Positions 6,170-11,494 of a stretch of 11,494 bases of DNA are shown one piece after another. The notes below the pieces were generated by a model. The model saw only the letters and a list, made by a program, of their open reading frames with translations, was not told the DNA's origin and did no database searches. How positions within the stretch are numbered: the stretch's first letter is position 1; each line of letters opens with the position of its first letter. Made by a program: the position numbers and the translations under genes. The DNA comes from Cyanobacteriota bacterium (GTDB lineage: Bacteria; Cyanobacteriota; Cyanobacteriia; Leptolyngbyales; Leptolyngbyaceae), in the NCBI GenBank assembly GCA_027482985.1, contig JAIXVO010000160.1, forward strand, positions 1-11,494, written 5' to 3'.

Positions 6170-7468
6170 ATGTTTCAACCGATTCGAACTCGGCTGCTGG
6201 TGTCTAGCCTGATCGTGTTTGCCCTGGTGTTGGGGGGCTTTGCTGGGGTGGTGCGGCTGGTGTTTTGGCGCAACTTGCAGCAGCAGCTCACCGATCGCCT
6301 CACGACCGTGGGGCAAAGTGCCGCCGCCAGCGTCGAGTACGACGGCGGGCAGATTAAGGTAGAAGATGATTTATCGATCGCCGATTTGCAGCGCCAGCAG
6401 CAGGCCTTGCAGTGGTTCGATCGCCAGGGCAACCTGATCGAACAACAGGGAGATGTCGTGCTGACTCTACCCCTCGATCCCCAGGCACTCGCTCCCCAGA
6501 GGGGGCAGGGGCAAGCAGGTGGCCCGGCGATCCAGGCGGTGACGCTCCCGATTCTCAATGGCGATAGCGGGGAGCAGATTGGCTATGTGCGGGTGAGTCA
6601 GTCCTTAGCACAACTGGACGACACCCTAGATCAACTCGATTGGGGCTTGATGGTGGGGGTGCTGGTCGGGCTGGGGATGAGCGGCGGCGGCATTCTCTGG
6701 ATCACTCGGCAGGCCATGGAGCCGATTGAGGCCAGTTTTCAGCGGTTGAAGCAGTTTACGGCTGATGCCTCCCATGAGCTGCGCAGTCCGCTGATGGCGA
6801 TTTCGAGCAATGTGGAAGTGGCGCTGAAGTACCCCGAGGGGATTCGGGAGGAGGATCGTGAGGTGTTTGCCTCCATTGCCAGCGCCACGGCGCAAATGAC
6901 CCGGCTGACCGAAGATCTGCTGTTGCTAGCCCGCAGCGATCGCCCTCGGGATCTGGTCTTAGACCCCCATCAGCCCGCTCTGGTCAAAGCACCCATCGAT
7001 CTCTCCACTCTGCTGAGAGATTTGGTCACCCTGTACCAGCCCCAGGCCCAAGCCAGCGCGATCGCATTGCATCAGACCATCGCCCCAGATCTGACCCTGG
7101 GGGGCGAGGTCGATCCCATCACCCGCGCCCTGACCAATTTGATCCAAAATGCCCTGCAATATACCCCGGCAGGGGGACAGGTTTGGGTTGAAGCTAAGGC
7201 CCTTAACCAGCAGATTCACATCACCGTCCAGGATTCGGGCATGGGCATCGCCCCAGAGCATTTGCAGCGGGTGTTTGAGCGATTCTGGCGGGCCGATGCG
7301 GCCCGTACCCACGATCGCGGTGGTTCAGGGTTGGGGCTGGCGATTACCCAGGCGATCGTGCAGCGCCACGGGGGAACGCTTGCTGTCACAAGTCAACTCA
7401 AAACAGGCAGCTGCTTTCAAGTGCAGCTGCCGATGTATGGGAGAGGGTTAGCCCCAGGAGAGGGTTAG
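6170..7468 (+). CDS. Sensor histidine kinase, NrsS/RppB-like
   Basis: This is a 432-residue membrane kinase. The order is first helix (about 9-31), a periplasmic domain of about 125 residues, second helix (about 158-178), dimerisation/H box with H202 in FTADASHELRSPL, N box N327 in NLIQNALQYTP, G1 DSGMGI (355-360), F box VFERFWRAD, and G2 GGSGLGLAI (384-392). All catalytic motifs are intact. The periplasmic part has WFDRQGNLI and ends IGYVRVSQSLAQLD before helix 2, the same layout as NrsS/RppB of Synechocystis. No Cys/His cluster is seen, so a direct metal site is not obvious. The last residues (MYGRGLAPGEG) arise from a 17-bp tandem duplication, and the stop codon lies in the hairpin shared with the convergent PepSY gene. 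Confidence 0.92.
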   Translation: MFQPIRTRLLVSSLIVFALVLGGFAGVVRLVFWRNLQQQLTDRLTTVGQSAAASVEYDGGQIKVEDDLSIADLQRQQQALQWFDRQGNLIEQQGDVVLTLPLDPQALAPQRGQGQAGGPAIQAVTLPILNGDSGEQIGYVRVSQSLAQLDDTLDQLDWGLMVGVLVGLGMSGGGILWITRQAMEPIEASFQRLKQFTADASHELRSPLMAISSNVEVALKYPEGIREEDREVFASIASATAQMTRLTEDLLLLARSDRPRDLVLDPHQPALVKAPIDLSTLLRDLVTLYQPQAQASAIALHQTIAPDLTLGGEVDPITRALTNLIQNALQYTPAGGQVWVEAKALNQQIHITVQDSGMGIAPEHLQRVFERFWRADAARTHDRGGSGLGLAITQAIVQRHGGTLAVTSQLKTGSCFQVQLPMYGRGLAPGEG

Positions 7469-7475
7469 CCCCAGG
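7440..7475. repeat. 17-bp-period tandem duplication at the kinase 3' end
   Basis: A 19-nt sequence beginning GGAGAGGGTTAGCC occurs at 7440-7458 and again at 7457-7475, offset by 17 bp. Because 17 is not a multiple of three, the first copy is read in frame as part of GRGLAPG, while the second supplies the TAG stop. With one copy only, the protein would end about two codons further on, in GQGQP. This appears to be a recent slippage event that moved the stop codon into the downstream hairpin. Confidence 0.8.
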
Positions 7476-7522
7476 GCAAGGTCAACCTTAAACCATGGTG
7501 GCTGACCTTGCCCTGGGACTAA
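7465..7522. terminator. Long hairpin holding both convergent stop codons; probable bidirectional terminator
   Basis: The 23-nt arms at 7465-7487 and 7500-7522 pair with two mismatches around a 12-nt loop. The central CAGGGCAAGGTCA core is perfect. The left arm starts with the kinase stop TAG (7466-7468); the right arm ends with the complement of the PepSY stop (7519-7521). Both mismatches become G-U pairs in RNA read from the minus strand, so the hairpin is stronger for the PepSY transcript. No T-run follows on either side, so 3'-end stabilisation or blocking of antisense read-through is an alternative to true termination. Confidence 0.6.
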
Positions 7523-8001
7523 TTGCCCATGGCTTCCCCGTGATCGCCATCGCCAGGTACCTGAATACTACCCTGGGGTGCAGCATCCTGATCTGACTCA
7601 TGGCTAGCGGCTTCTGTCTCCAAAACAGTGCCGTTGCCAGCATCCACCATGACCTCCTGCTGGCCGATCATCACCTTATACACTACGCTACCGTCTTCGT
7701 TCTCTAGGGTGACGCTACTGACGGTGCCAGAGGCCACGGTGCGGGCCGCGGCCTCTGCCTGCTGAGGGGTAATCTTGGCCAGGGTTTGCAGTTGAGCATC
7801 TTCCTGGGCCTCCTCTTGGTCATCGGGCTGTTCGCCATCGCCATTGCCATCTGGGGCCTGGGCCTGGGCAGAGGCGGGGTGGGCTTGGGCAATCGCAGCC
7901 ACCGGACGCTGACTCTGATTGGCATAGACCCCACGAGCAACGCCGCCAATACCCAGAGCACTGACGAGGGCAAGCGCCCCTAGGGCAAAAGATTTTTTCA
8001 T
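7519..8001 (-). CDS. Exported PepSY-domain protein
   Basis: This 160-residue protein starts MKKSFALG (ATG at 8001, with GGAGA about 8 nt upstream; the frame's earlier ATG at 8034 is rejected because it precedes the signal peptide without need). The signal peptide is residues 1-27 (hydrophobic LGALALVSALGIGGVA, cleavage after VYA). A low-complexity Ala/Gln stretch and an acidic linker (DGNGDGEQPDDQEEAQED) follow. A PepSY domain lies at about 75-130 (ITPQQAEAAARTV, then SVTLENEDGSVVYKVMIG, then EVMVDAGNGTVLETE). The acidic tail contains Asp and His (ESDQD, DGDHGEAMGN). PepSY proteins often accompany two-component systems and may restrain or sense at the cell surface. The acidic, His-containing ends could bind cations; that is inference. 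It converges with the kinase and shares its terminator. Confidence 0.85.
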   Translation of the reverse strand: MKKSFALGALALVSALGIGGVARGVYANQSQRPVAAIAQAHPASAQAQAPDGNGDGEQPDDQEEAQEDAQLQTLAKITPQQAEAAARTVASGTVSSVTLENEDGSVVYKVMIGQQEVMVDAGNGTVLETEAASHESDQDAAPQGSIQVPGDGDHGEAMGN

Positions 8002-8042
8002 CGAGATAGTCTCCAGTTGGGCGTAACAACACACTTCCCTGG

Positions 8043-8172
8043 GAGGATGTTTGAACCGGGCATGCCCTGGGGCTACTAGCCCGATGGCTACGGTAAATGC
8101 CCTGAGCTATGAGCTACCTTGACCGCTTTCGCGGTGTAAGGTTCGACGCTCTCCAGCTTTTCAAACGCCCTC
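8043..8172. mobile_element. 130-bp MITE-like element, copy 2 (diverged)
   Basis: It is the same length as copy 1 (1875-2004). The left end, GAGGATGTTTGAA, and right end, CTTTTCAAACGCCCTC, match the copy 1 termini at most positions. The ends agree at about 20 of 29 and 24 of 31 aligned bases; the interiors differ. Flanks are TGG and TGA, a decayed match to a TNA duplication. The interior has a hairpin with arms ACCTT-ACCGC / GCGGT-AAGGT (8116-8142). The element lies 41 bp upstream of the PepSY start codon, so it probably forms part of that gene's leader or promoter. It has no coding capacity. Confidence 0.65.
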
Positions 8173-8442
8173 TGAGGAAGATACCCCCAATCTAGAAACT
8201 AACTGTCAAGAACCCAGCAAGATGTTTCACCATGCCTAAGTTATCCACCCTCAATGGTTTTGGCTGCCTTGTCGAGTTCTTGACGATCTTGCCCTAAGGT
8301 CAGACTGCGCAGAAAAAGAGGGATCTTCCTCAATGGGGTCTCCAATACTTTTTCGCATGAAATCAGGATTGAAATAAAGCTCGTTTCACTCCAAATATTC
8401 AGTCTACTGATCGTTACTCTATCGAAAATCTGGAGGCAGTCC
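8173..8442. other. Intergenic region between MITE copy 2 and the DUF347 gene
   Basis: These 270 bp have no convincing gene. A leftward TTGACA (8209-8204) lies 18 bp from GGTATC (8185-8180), a weak promoter candidate for the PepSY gene that would place the whole MITE copy in its leader. The rightward promoter of the DUF347 gene is not clear. A leftward reading frame ends at 8241 with LRSLTLGQDRQELDKAAKTIEGG (in parts), which has protein-like composition but no plausible start; it may be a gene remnant. Confidence 0.35.
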
Positions 8443-9213
8443 ATGAAATCTATATTGAACAGAGTCCCCGAAATTACAGCCGTTTTTTGGATCATCAAAG
8501 TACTCGCAACTACTGTGGGTGAAACAGCAGCAGACTATTTAGCCACCACCTTAAACCTGGGCTTGGCCATCACGTCTTACATTATGACGGCCCTACTGTT
8601 GGCGGTTCTTTGGAATCAATTTAGACTCAAGCGCTATGTCCCCGTCAATTACTGGTTAGCCGTCGTCTTGATTAGCGTTGTTGGCACGCTCATAACCGAT
8701 CGACTAGTCGATGAATTTGGCGTGAGTTTAGTCACCACAACGATCATATTTAGCATTAGTTTATTAGCTATATTTGCGGCCTGGTACGCGAATGAAAAGA
8801 CCCTGGCCATGCACTCCATCAACACGGTCAAGCGCGAAGCCTACTATTGGGCAGCCGTTTTGCTGACCTTTGCCCTAGGCACCGCCGCGGGCGATTTGCT
8901 GGCCGAAGGCGCTGGCTTGGGGTATGGACAGGCTCTGCTCATCTTTGTTGCCCTCATTGGCCTGGTTGCCGGAGGCTACTATTACCTGCGGTTGAATGGG
9001 GTACTGGCCTTTTGGCTGGCCTTTATCTTGACTCGCCCCCTAGGGGCCTCTACGGGCGATTTGTTATCCCAAGCGACTGCAGACGGCGGGTTTGGCTTTG
9101 GCACCACTAACACGAGCATCTTGTTTCTTTGCATTATCGTCAGCCTGGTTATTTACCAGAGTATTCGACAAAATAAACTGGATCGAAGGGCCCTGAGCAA
9201 TCTGCCAGAATAG
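8443..9213 (+). CDS. Four-repeat DUF347 (COG4705) membrane protein
   Basis: This is a 256-residue integral membrane protein made of four internal repeats. Each begins with an aromatic-Trp or Phe-Trp at a helix start and carries a G-x4-D-x-L motif: FWIIKVLATTVGETAADYL (15-33), YWLAVVLISVVGTLITDRL (70-88), YWAAVLLTFALGTAAGDLL (135-153) and FWLAFILTRPLGASTGDLL (190-208). Each repeat contributes about two helices, eight in total. This matches the DUF347 repeat family, whose biochemical role I cannot name. The conserved membrane Asp in every repeat suggests ion or small-solute handling, as inference. The start ATG has GGAGG 6 nt upstream. The gene ends just before a strong terminator (9241-9287) and appears monocistronic. 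Its upstream region lacks the triple-repeat operator seen for the next two genes. Confidence 0.85.
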   Translation: MKSILNRVPEITAVFWIIKVLATTVGETAADYLATTLNLGLAITSYIMTALLLAVLWNQFRLKRYVPVNYWLAVVLISVVGTLITDRLVDEFGVSLVTTTIIFSISLLAIFAAWYANEKTLAMHSINTVKREAYYWAAVLLTFALGTAAGDLLAEGAGLGYGQALLIFVALIGLVAGGYYYLRLNGVLAFWLAFILTRPLGASTGDLLSQATADGGFGFGTTNTSILFLCIIVSLVIYQSIRQNKLDRRALSNLPE

Positions 9214-9240
9214 GCCAAGTTTGGCTGAATGGATGGTGTA

Positions 9241-9287
9241 AATGAGGTGGGATGGGGTAAATCCTCCATCCCACCTCATTCTTTTTT
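9241..9287 (+). terminator. Strong intrinsic terminator of the DUF347 gene
   Basis: A perfect 15-bp stem, AATGAGGTGGGATGG (9241-9255) with its complement (9266-9280), surrounds a 10-nt loop and is followed by CTTTTTT (9281-9287). It lies 27 nt after the stop codon. This is the clearest Rho-independent terminator in the window and insulates the DUF1003 gene. Confidence 0.9.
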
Positions 9288-9299
9288 GCCCTGTAGTTT

Positions 9300-9346
9300 T
9301 GACACCAATCTGACACAGACCCGACATTGAAATCTGCAACAATAAT
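9300..9346 (+). promoter_or_regulatory. Triple 11-bp direct-repeat operator and promoter, site B
   Basis: TGACAC (9300-9305), TGACAC (9311-9316) and CGACAT (9322-9327) are exactly 11 bp apart. The -10 candidates are AACAAT (9338-9343), 10 nt after the last repeat, or the better-matching AATAAT (9341-9346), 13 nt after it. The ATG of the DUF1003 gene is about 40 nt further on. The first repeat lies within a TTGACA, but no -10 sits 17 bp from it, so activation through the repeats is more likely. It is shared in design with sites A (2282-2325) and C (9973-10016). Confidence 0.62.
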
Positions 9347-9384
9347 GACAGCCCCTAGCTTCCTTCCTAGAGCGGAAACGTGTT

Positions 9385-9936
9385 ATGACTACCTCCCCTC
9401 TCAAGCGCCCTCTCCGTGCCCTGATCAGCCGGGATGAGTATACATTACTGCAAGATCTCAGGCAGCGTAGCCCTGCCCAGCAGCCCATCACCTCGCGACT
9501 AACCTTGGGCGACCGCATCTCTGACAAAGTGGCGGCCGTGATGGGCTCGTGGCCATTTATCATCATCCAAAGTATTTTGCTCGCCTGCTGGGTGAGTCTA
9601 AATGCGGTGGCCTTCATCAAACATTGGGATCCCTACCCATTCATTTTGCTCAACCTGATGCTGTCGTTTCAGGCCGCCTACGCGGCTCCGATCATTATGA
9701 TGAGTCAAAACCGTCAAGCCGCCATTGATCGTCAGGATGCTCAGCATGACTACGAAGTTAACGTCAAAGCTGAGCTAGAGATTGAGCTCCTCCACGACAA
9801 GATGAACCTTTTGCGCGAAGAGGAGGTGGTTCTCCTGGTAGATATGCTCAAAGAGCAACAGCAGCGGCTCCAGCGCCTTGAAGACCTGCTCCAGGCCAGA
9901 TTCAGCGCTCGTTCAGAGCCCGATGCTACGTCATAG
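9385..9936 (+). CDS. DUF1003 family membrane protein
   Basis: This is a 183-residue protein of the DUF1003 family. A basic, soluble N-terminus (1-50) contains LGDRISDKVAAVMGSW. Two membrane helices follow: about 55-76 (WPFIIIQSILLACWVSLN) and about 84-105, preceded by the family-typical WDPYPFILLNLMLS and followed by QAAYAAPIIMMSQNRQA. The C-terminal 60 residues (about 120-172) form a charged coiled coil rich in Glu, Leu and Gln (LEIELLHDKMNLLREEEVVLL), likely cytoplasmic and oligomerising. The molecular function of the family is not established. The start has GGAA about 9 nt upstream. It is preceded by triple-repeat site B and followed by site C for the next gene. Confidence 0.9.
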   Translation: MTTSPLKRPLRALISRDEYTLLQDLRQRSPAQQPITSRLTLGDRISDKVAAVMGSWPFIIIQSILLACWVSLNAVAFIKHWDPYPFILLNLMLSFQAAYAAPIIMMSQNRQAAIDRQDAQHDYEVNVKAELEIELLHDKMNLLREEEVVLLVDMLKEQQQRLQRLEDLLQARFSARSEPDATS

Positions 9937-9972
9937 GTTGCCGCTATCCCAGGCCATGTTTTGCCAGATACC

Positions 9973-10016
9973 TGACATTAATCTGCCATAGGATTGGCAC
10001 ACAACTTTTCTAGGGT
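9973..10016 (+). promoter_or_regulatory. Triple 11-bp direct-repeat operator and promoter, site C
   Basis: TGACAT (9973-9978), TGCCAT (9984-9989) and TGGCAC (9995-10000) are exactly 11 bp apart, with TAGGGT (10011-10016) 10 nt after the last repeat as a -10 hexamer. The predicted transcript start is near 10023, so the esterase mRNA would have a leader of about 75 nt that begins with the hairpin at 10033-10068. Confidence 0.6.
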
Positions 10017-10032
10017 AAGAGGGCAGTGAAAG

Positions 10033-10068
10033 CAGCTTTGCCAAATAGCTGTACGTTTGGCAAAGCTG
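10033..10068 (+). promoter_or_regulatory. Strong leader hairpin or operator upstream of the esterase gene
   Basis: The perfect 13-bp inverted repeat CAGCTTTGCCAAA (10033-10045) / TTTGGCAAAGCTG (10056-10068) has a 10-nt loop and ends 29 nt before the ATG. No T-run follows, so it is not a classical terminator. It may be a 5' mRNA stabiliser, a post-transcriptional control element, or a dyad operator for a dimeric repressor placed just downstream of the promoter. Confidence 0.6.
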
Positions 10069-10097
10069 AATCAGCAATCCGTCAGGACAAGCACATC

Positions 10098-11012
10098 ATG
10101 AAACTCAAGTCATTGGGCCTGGGCTTAGTAGGAACTCTCTTACTAACCACGGGTGGATTAGCCCTGTATGATCACGTCTCAGTCGATGCTGACCCGATTC
10201 CGACAGCCGAGCGGCAAGCCCTTTTGGCCCTGCCGATGCAGGTGGAAAGTTTTTATAGCCCAGCCATGGCAGCACAACGACAGTACGGTGTGATTTTGCC
10301 TCCCGGCTACGCAGATCACCCCGACCAGCATTATCCTGTGATTGTGCTGCTTCATGGTGGCCACGATGACCTACGGGCCTACGCAGACCAGTATGGCATC
10401 GCCGAGGTGTTGCAGCAGCTCTATGCCACCCATCGTCTGCCACCCTCGATTGTGGTAATGCCCGATGGCAACGACCAGCGAGGCTCTAGCTATCTCTGGG
10501 ATCCGCAGTACTATAACGGGCCCCATGGCAATCTCGATACCATGATTGGCTCAGAACTGGTGGAGCAGATAAGCAACCGCTACCGCACCTTGCCGAGGCC
10601 GCAGTTTTGGGCGATGGGGGGCGTTTCCTCTGGGGGATGGGGGGCTGTCAATATTGGCCTGAAACATCTAGATAACTTTGGCCTTCTCTTTAGTCACGGG
10701 GGGTACTTTACCGATAGCAGTGGAGCCGCTAATAGTCCTGAGAGTTTTGTGAAGGAAATTTCTCCCCAGGCTGTACGTCATCTGCATATCTATCTGGATG
10801 CGGGAGATAACGCCCTTGACGCAGATATGAGGGCCTCAAGCGAAGCGTTTCATCAAACGCTTAAGCAGCTTGGCATTCCCAGTGTCATGCACGTCTTTCC
10901 GGGTGGTCATGGCATGTCTGGCCCCGATATTGGGTGGAATTATTTTCACAAGCATCTAACTGACTCGCTGTCCTACGTGGGCGAGCAATTTAAGCAGGCA
11001 CAGTCAAGATAG
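10098..11012 (+). CDS. Membrane-anchored alpha/beta-hydrolase, putative esterase family
   Basis: This is a 304-residue protein of the esterase D / antigen-85-like family. An N-terminal signal anchor or signal peptide (residues 5-24, LGLGLVGTLLLTTGGLAL) directs it to the periplasmic side. The hydrolase fold shows the oxyanion strand VIVLLHGGHDD (81-91), IVVMPDGND (118-126), the nucleophile elbow GGVSSGGWG (174-182, Ser177), an acid candidate in IYLDAGDNALD (231-241) and His271 in FPGGHGM. All three triad positions appear present. The start at 10098 is preferred because the Met directly precedes the signal segment. The frame is open to a GTG at 10026, but that would place the 13-bp inverted repeat inside the coding region. 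A probable phosphatidylglycerol lysyltransferase follows after 42 nt, so a lipid or aminoacyl-lipid substrate is a fair hypothesis. Confidence 0.85.
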   Translation: MKLKSLGLGLVGTLLLTTGGLALYDHVSVDADPIPTAERQALLALPMQVESFYSPAMAAQRQYGVILPPGYADHPDQHYPVIVLLHGGHDDLRAYADQYGIAEVLQQLYATHRLPPSIVVMPDGNDQRGSSYLWDPQYYNGPHGNLDTMIGSELVEQISNRYRTLPRPQFWAMGGVSSGGWGAVNIGLKHLDNFGLLFSHGGYFTDSSGAANSPESFVKEISPQAVRHLHIYLDAGDNALDADMRASSEAFHQTLKQLGIPSVMHVFPGGHGMSGPDIGWNYFHKHLTDSLSYVGEQFKQAQSR

Positions 11013-11054
11013 CCATTAAACTTAGAGTGGCTTCTTCCTGGTGAGGCATCGGGT

Positions 11055-11494
11055 ATGGTGAACAAGCGATCGCGCCTTGGCATTTGGTCGGTCACCGTGC
11101 TAACGGCCCTGGTGGGCCTGGTTAACCTGTGGTCGGCGGTCACCCCTGGGCTACCCCATCGGGTGGCCTGGTTAGAGACGATTTTTCCGGTTGAGGTGCG
11201 GATTGGGGCCCATTTGTTTGCGGCCCTGAGCGGTTTCTTTTTGCTGCTGCTGGCGGCCAATCTGCAGCGGCGCAAGCGGCTAGCCTGGGGGTTAACGGTG
11301 GGGCTATTGGTGGTCTCCATCCTCAGCCACTTGCTCAAAGGGCTGGATTTTGAAGAAAGCCTGCTATCTCTGGTGTTGTTGCTTCAGCTCCTGTGGCTGC
11401 GCCCAGTCTTTACCGCCCAGTCCGATCGCCCCTCGGTGGTTCAAGGGCTGCGCGTGCTGGGCGGGGCCCTGTTGTTTACCATGGCCTACGGCAC
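11055..11494 (+). CDS. Probable MprF-like phosphatidylglycerol lysyltransferase, N-terminal membrane part (cut by the window edge)
   Basis: The visible 146 residues start MVNKRSRLGIWSVTVLTALV and contain several membrane helices: about 10-29, 52-68 (HLFAALSGFFLLLLAANL), 75-90 and 97-113. Basic linkers lie between them, such as NLQRRKRLAWG. The motif pattern HLFAALSGFFLLLLA, RRKRLAW, HLLKGLDFEESLL and LRPVF is typical of the membrane region before a DUF2156 lysyl-phosphatidylglycerol synthase domain, which would lie beyond the right edge. Such proteins transfer an amino acid to phosphatidylglycerol and change surface charge. The ATG has GAGG 8 nt upstream; GTG (11058) is possible. The 42-nt gap suggests co-transcription with the esterase. 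Without the catalytic domain the assignment is tentative. Confidence 0.65.
   Translation, partial: MVNKRSRLGIWSVTVLTALVGLVNLWSAVTPGLPHRVAWLETIFPVEVRIGAHLFAALSGFFLLLLAANLQRRKRLAWGLTVGLLVVSILSHLLKGLDFEESLLSLVLLLQLLWLRPVFTAQSDRPSVVQGLRVLGGALLFTMAYG

Noticed and set aside
8241..8498. An 85-codon leftward frame upstream of the DUF347 gene
   Set aside because: Its start lies inside the DUF347 coding region and most of it looks non-coding. Only its last 30 residues look protein-like, so at most it is a remnant.
10973..11338. A 121-codon leftward frame over the esterase end and the MprF-like gene
   Set aside because: It is antisense to a clear hydrophobic membrane protein, with no motif and no ribosome-binding site noted.

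Overview
The window looks like chromosomal DNA of a cyanobacterium, probably a filamentous Leptolyngbya/Nodosilinea-type. The evidence is six copies of the HIP1 palindrome GCGATCGC (2511, 3043, 3343, 3928, 7058, 11066), a moderately high GC content, and protein families typical of that phylum. No rRNA, tRNA, CRISPR array or intact insertion sequence is visible.

Left part (1-2337). A leftward OmpR-type response regulator is translationally coupled to a HAMP sensor kinase that runs off the window. It is divergent from a small exported protein of unknown function. Next come a 58-residue two-helix membrane protein that ORF callers easily miss, a 130-bp MITE-like element, and a second small exported protein.

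Centre (2337-8001). A leftward cbiM / PDGLE-protein / cbiQ / cbiO operon encodes an ECF-type Ni/Co uptake transporter. Divergent from it is an OmpR-family response regulator and sensor kinase that resemble the NrsR/NrsS (RppA/RppB) nickel and redox sensors of Synechocystis. A convergent exported PepSY protein follows. The kinase and PepSY genes share one long hairpin that contains both stop codons. This is best read as a metal-sensing and metal-uptake island. The 344-bp space between cbiM and the regulator holds stacked palindromes and direct repeats that could be the control region.

Right part (8002-11494). A second 130-bp MITE-like copy is followed by a four-repeat DUF347 (COG4705) membrane protein with a strong terminator, a DUF1003 membrane protein, a membrane-anchored alpha/beta-hydrolase, and the N-terminal part of a probable MprF-like phosphatidylglycerol lysyltransferase. 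The last two look like an envelope-lipid operon.

The most interesting signal is regulatory. Three separate promoters (the small exported protein at 2031-2249, the DUF1003 gene, and the hydrolase gene) each carry three TGACAY-like hexamers at an exact 11-bp period, with a -10-like hexamer about 10 nt downstream. This is the geometry of a PhoB/OmpR-type activator site and suggests an undescribed envelope-related regulon. Two matching 130-bp MITE-like copies form a second thread.
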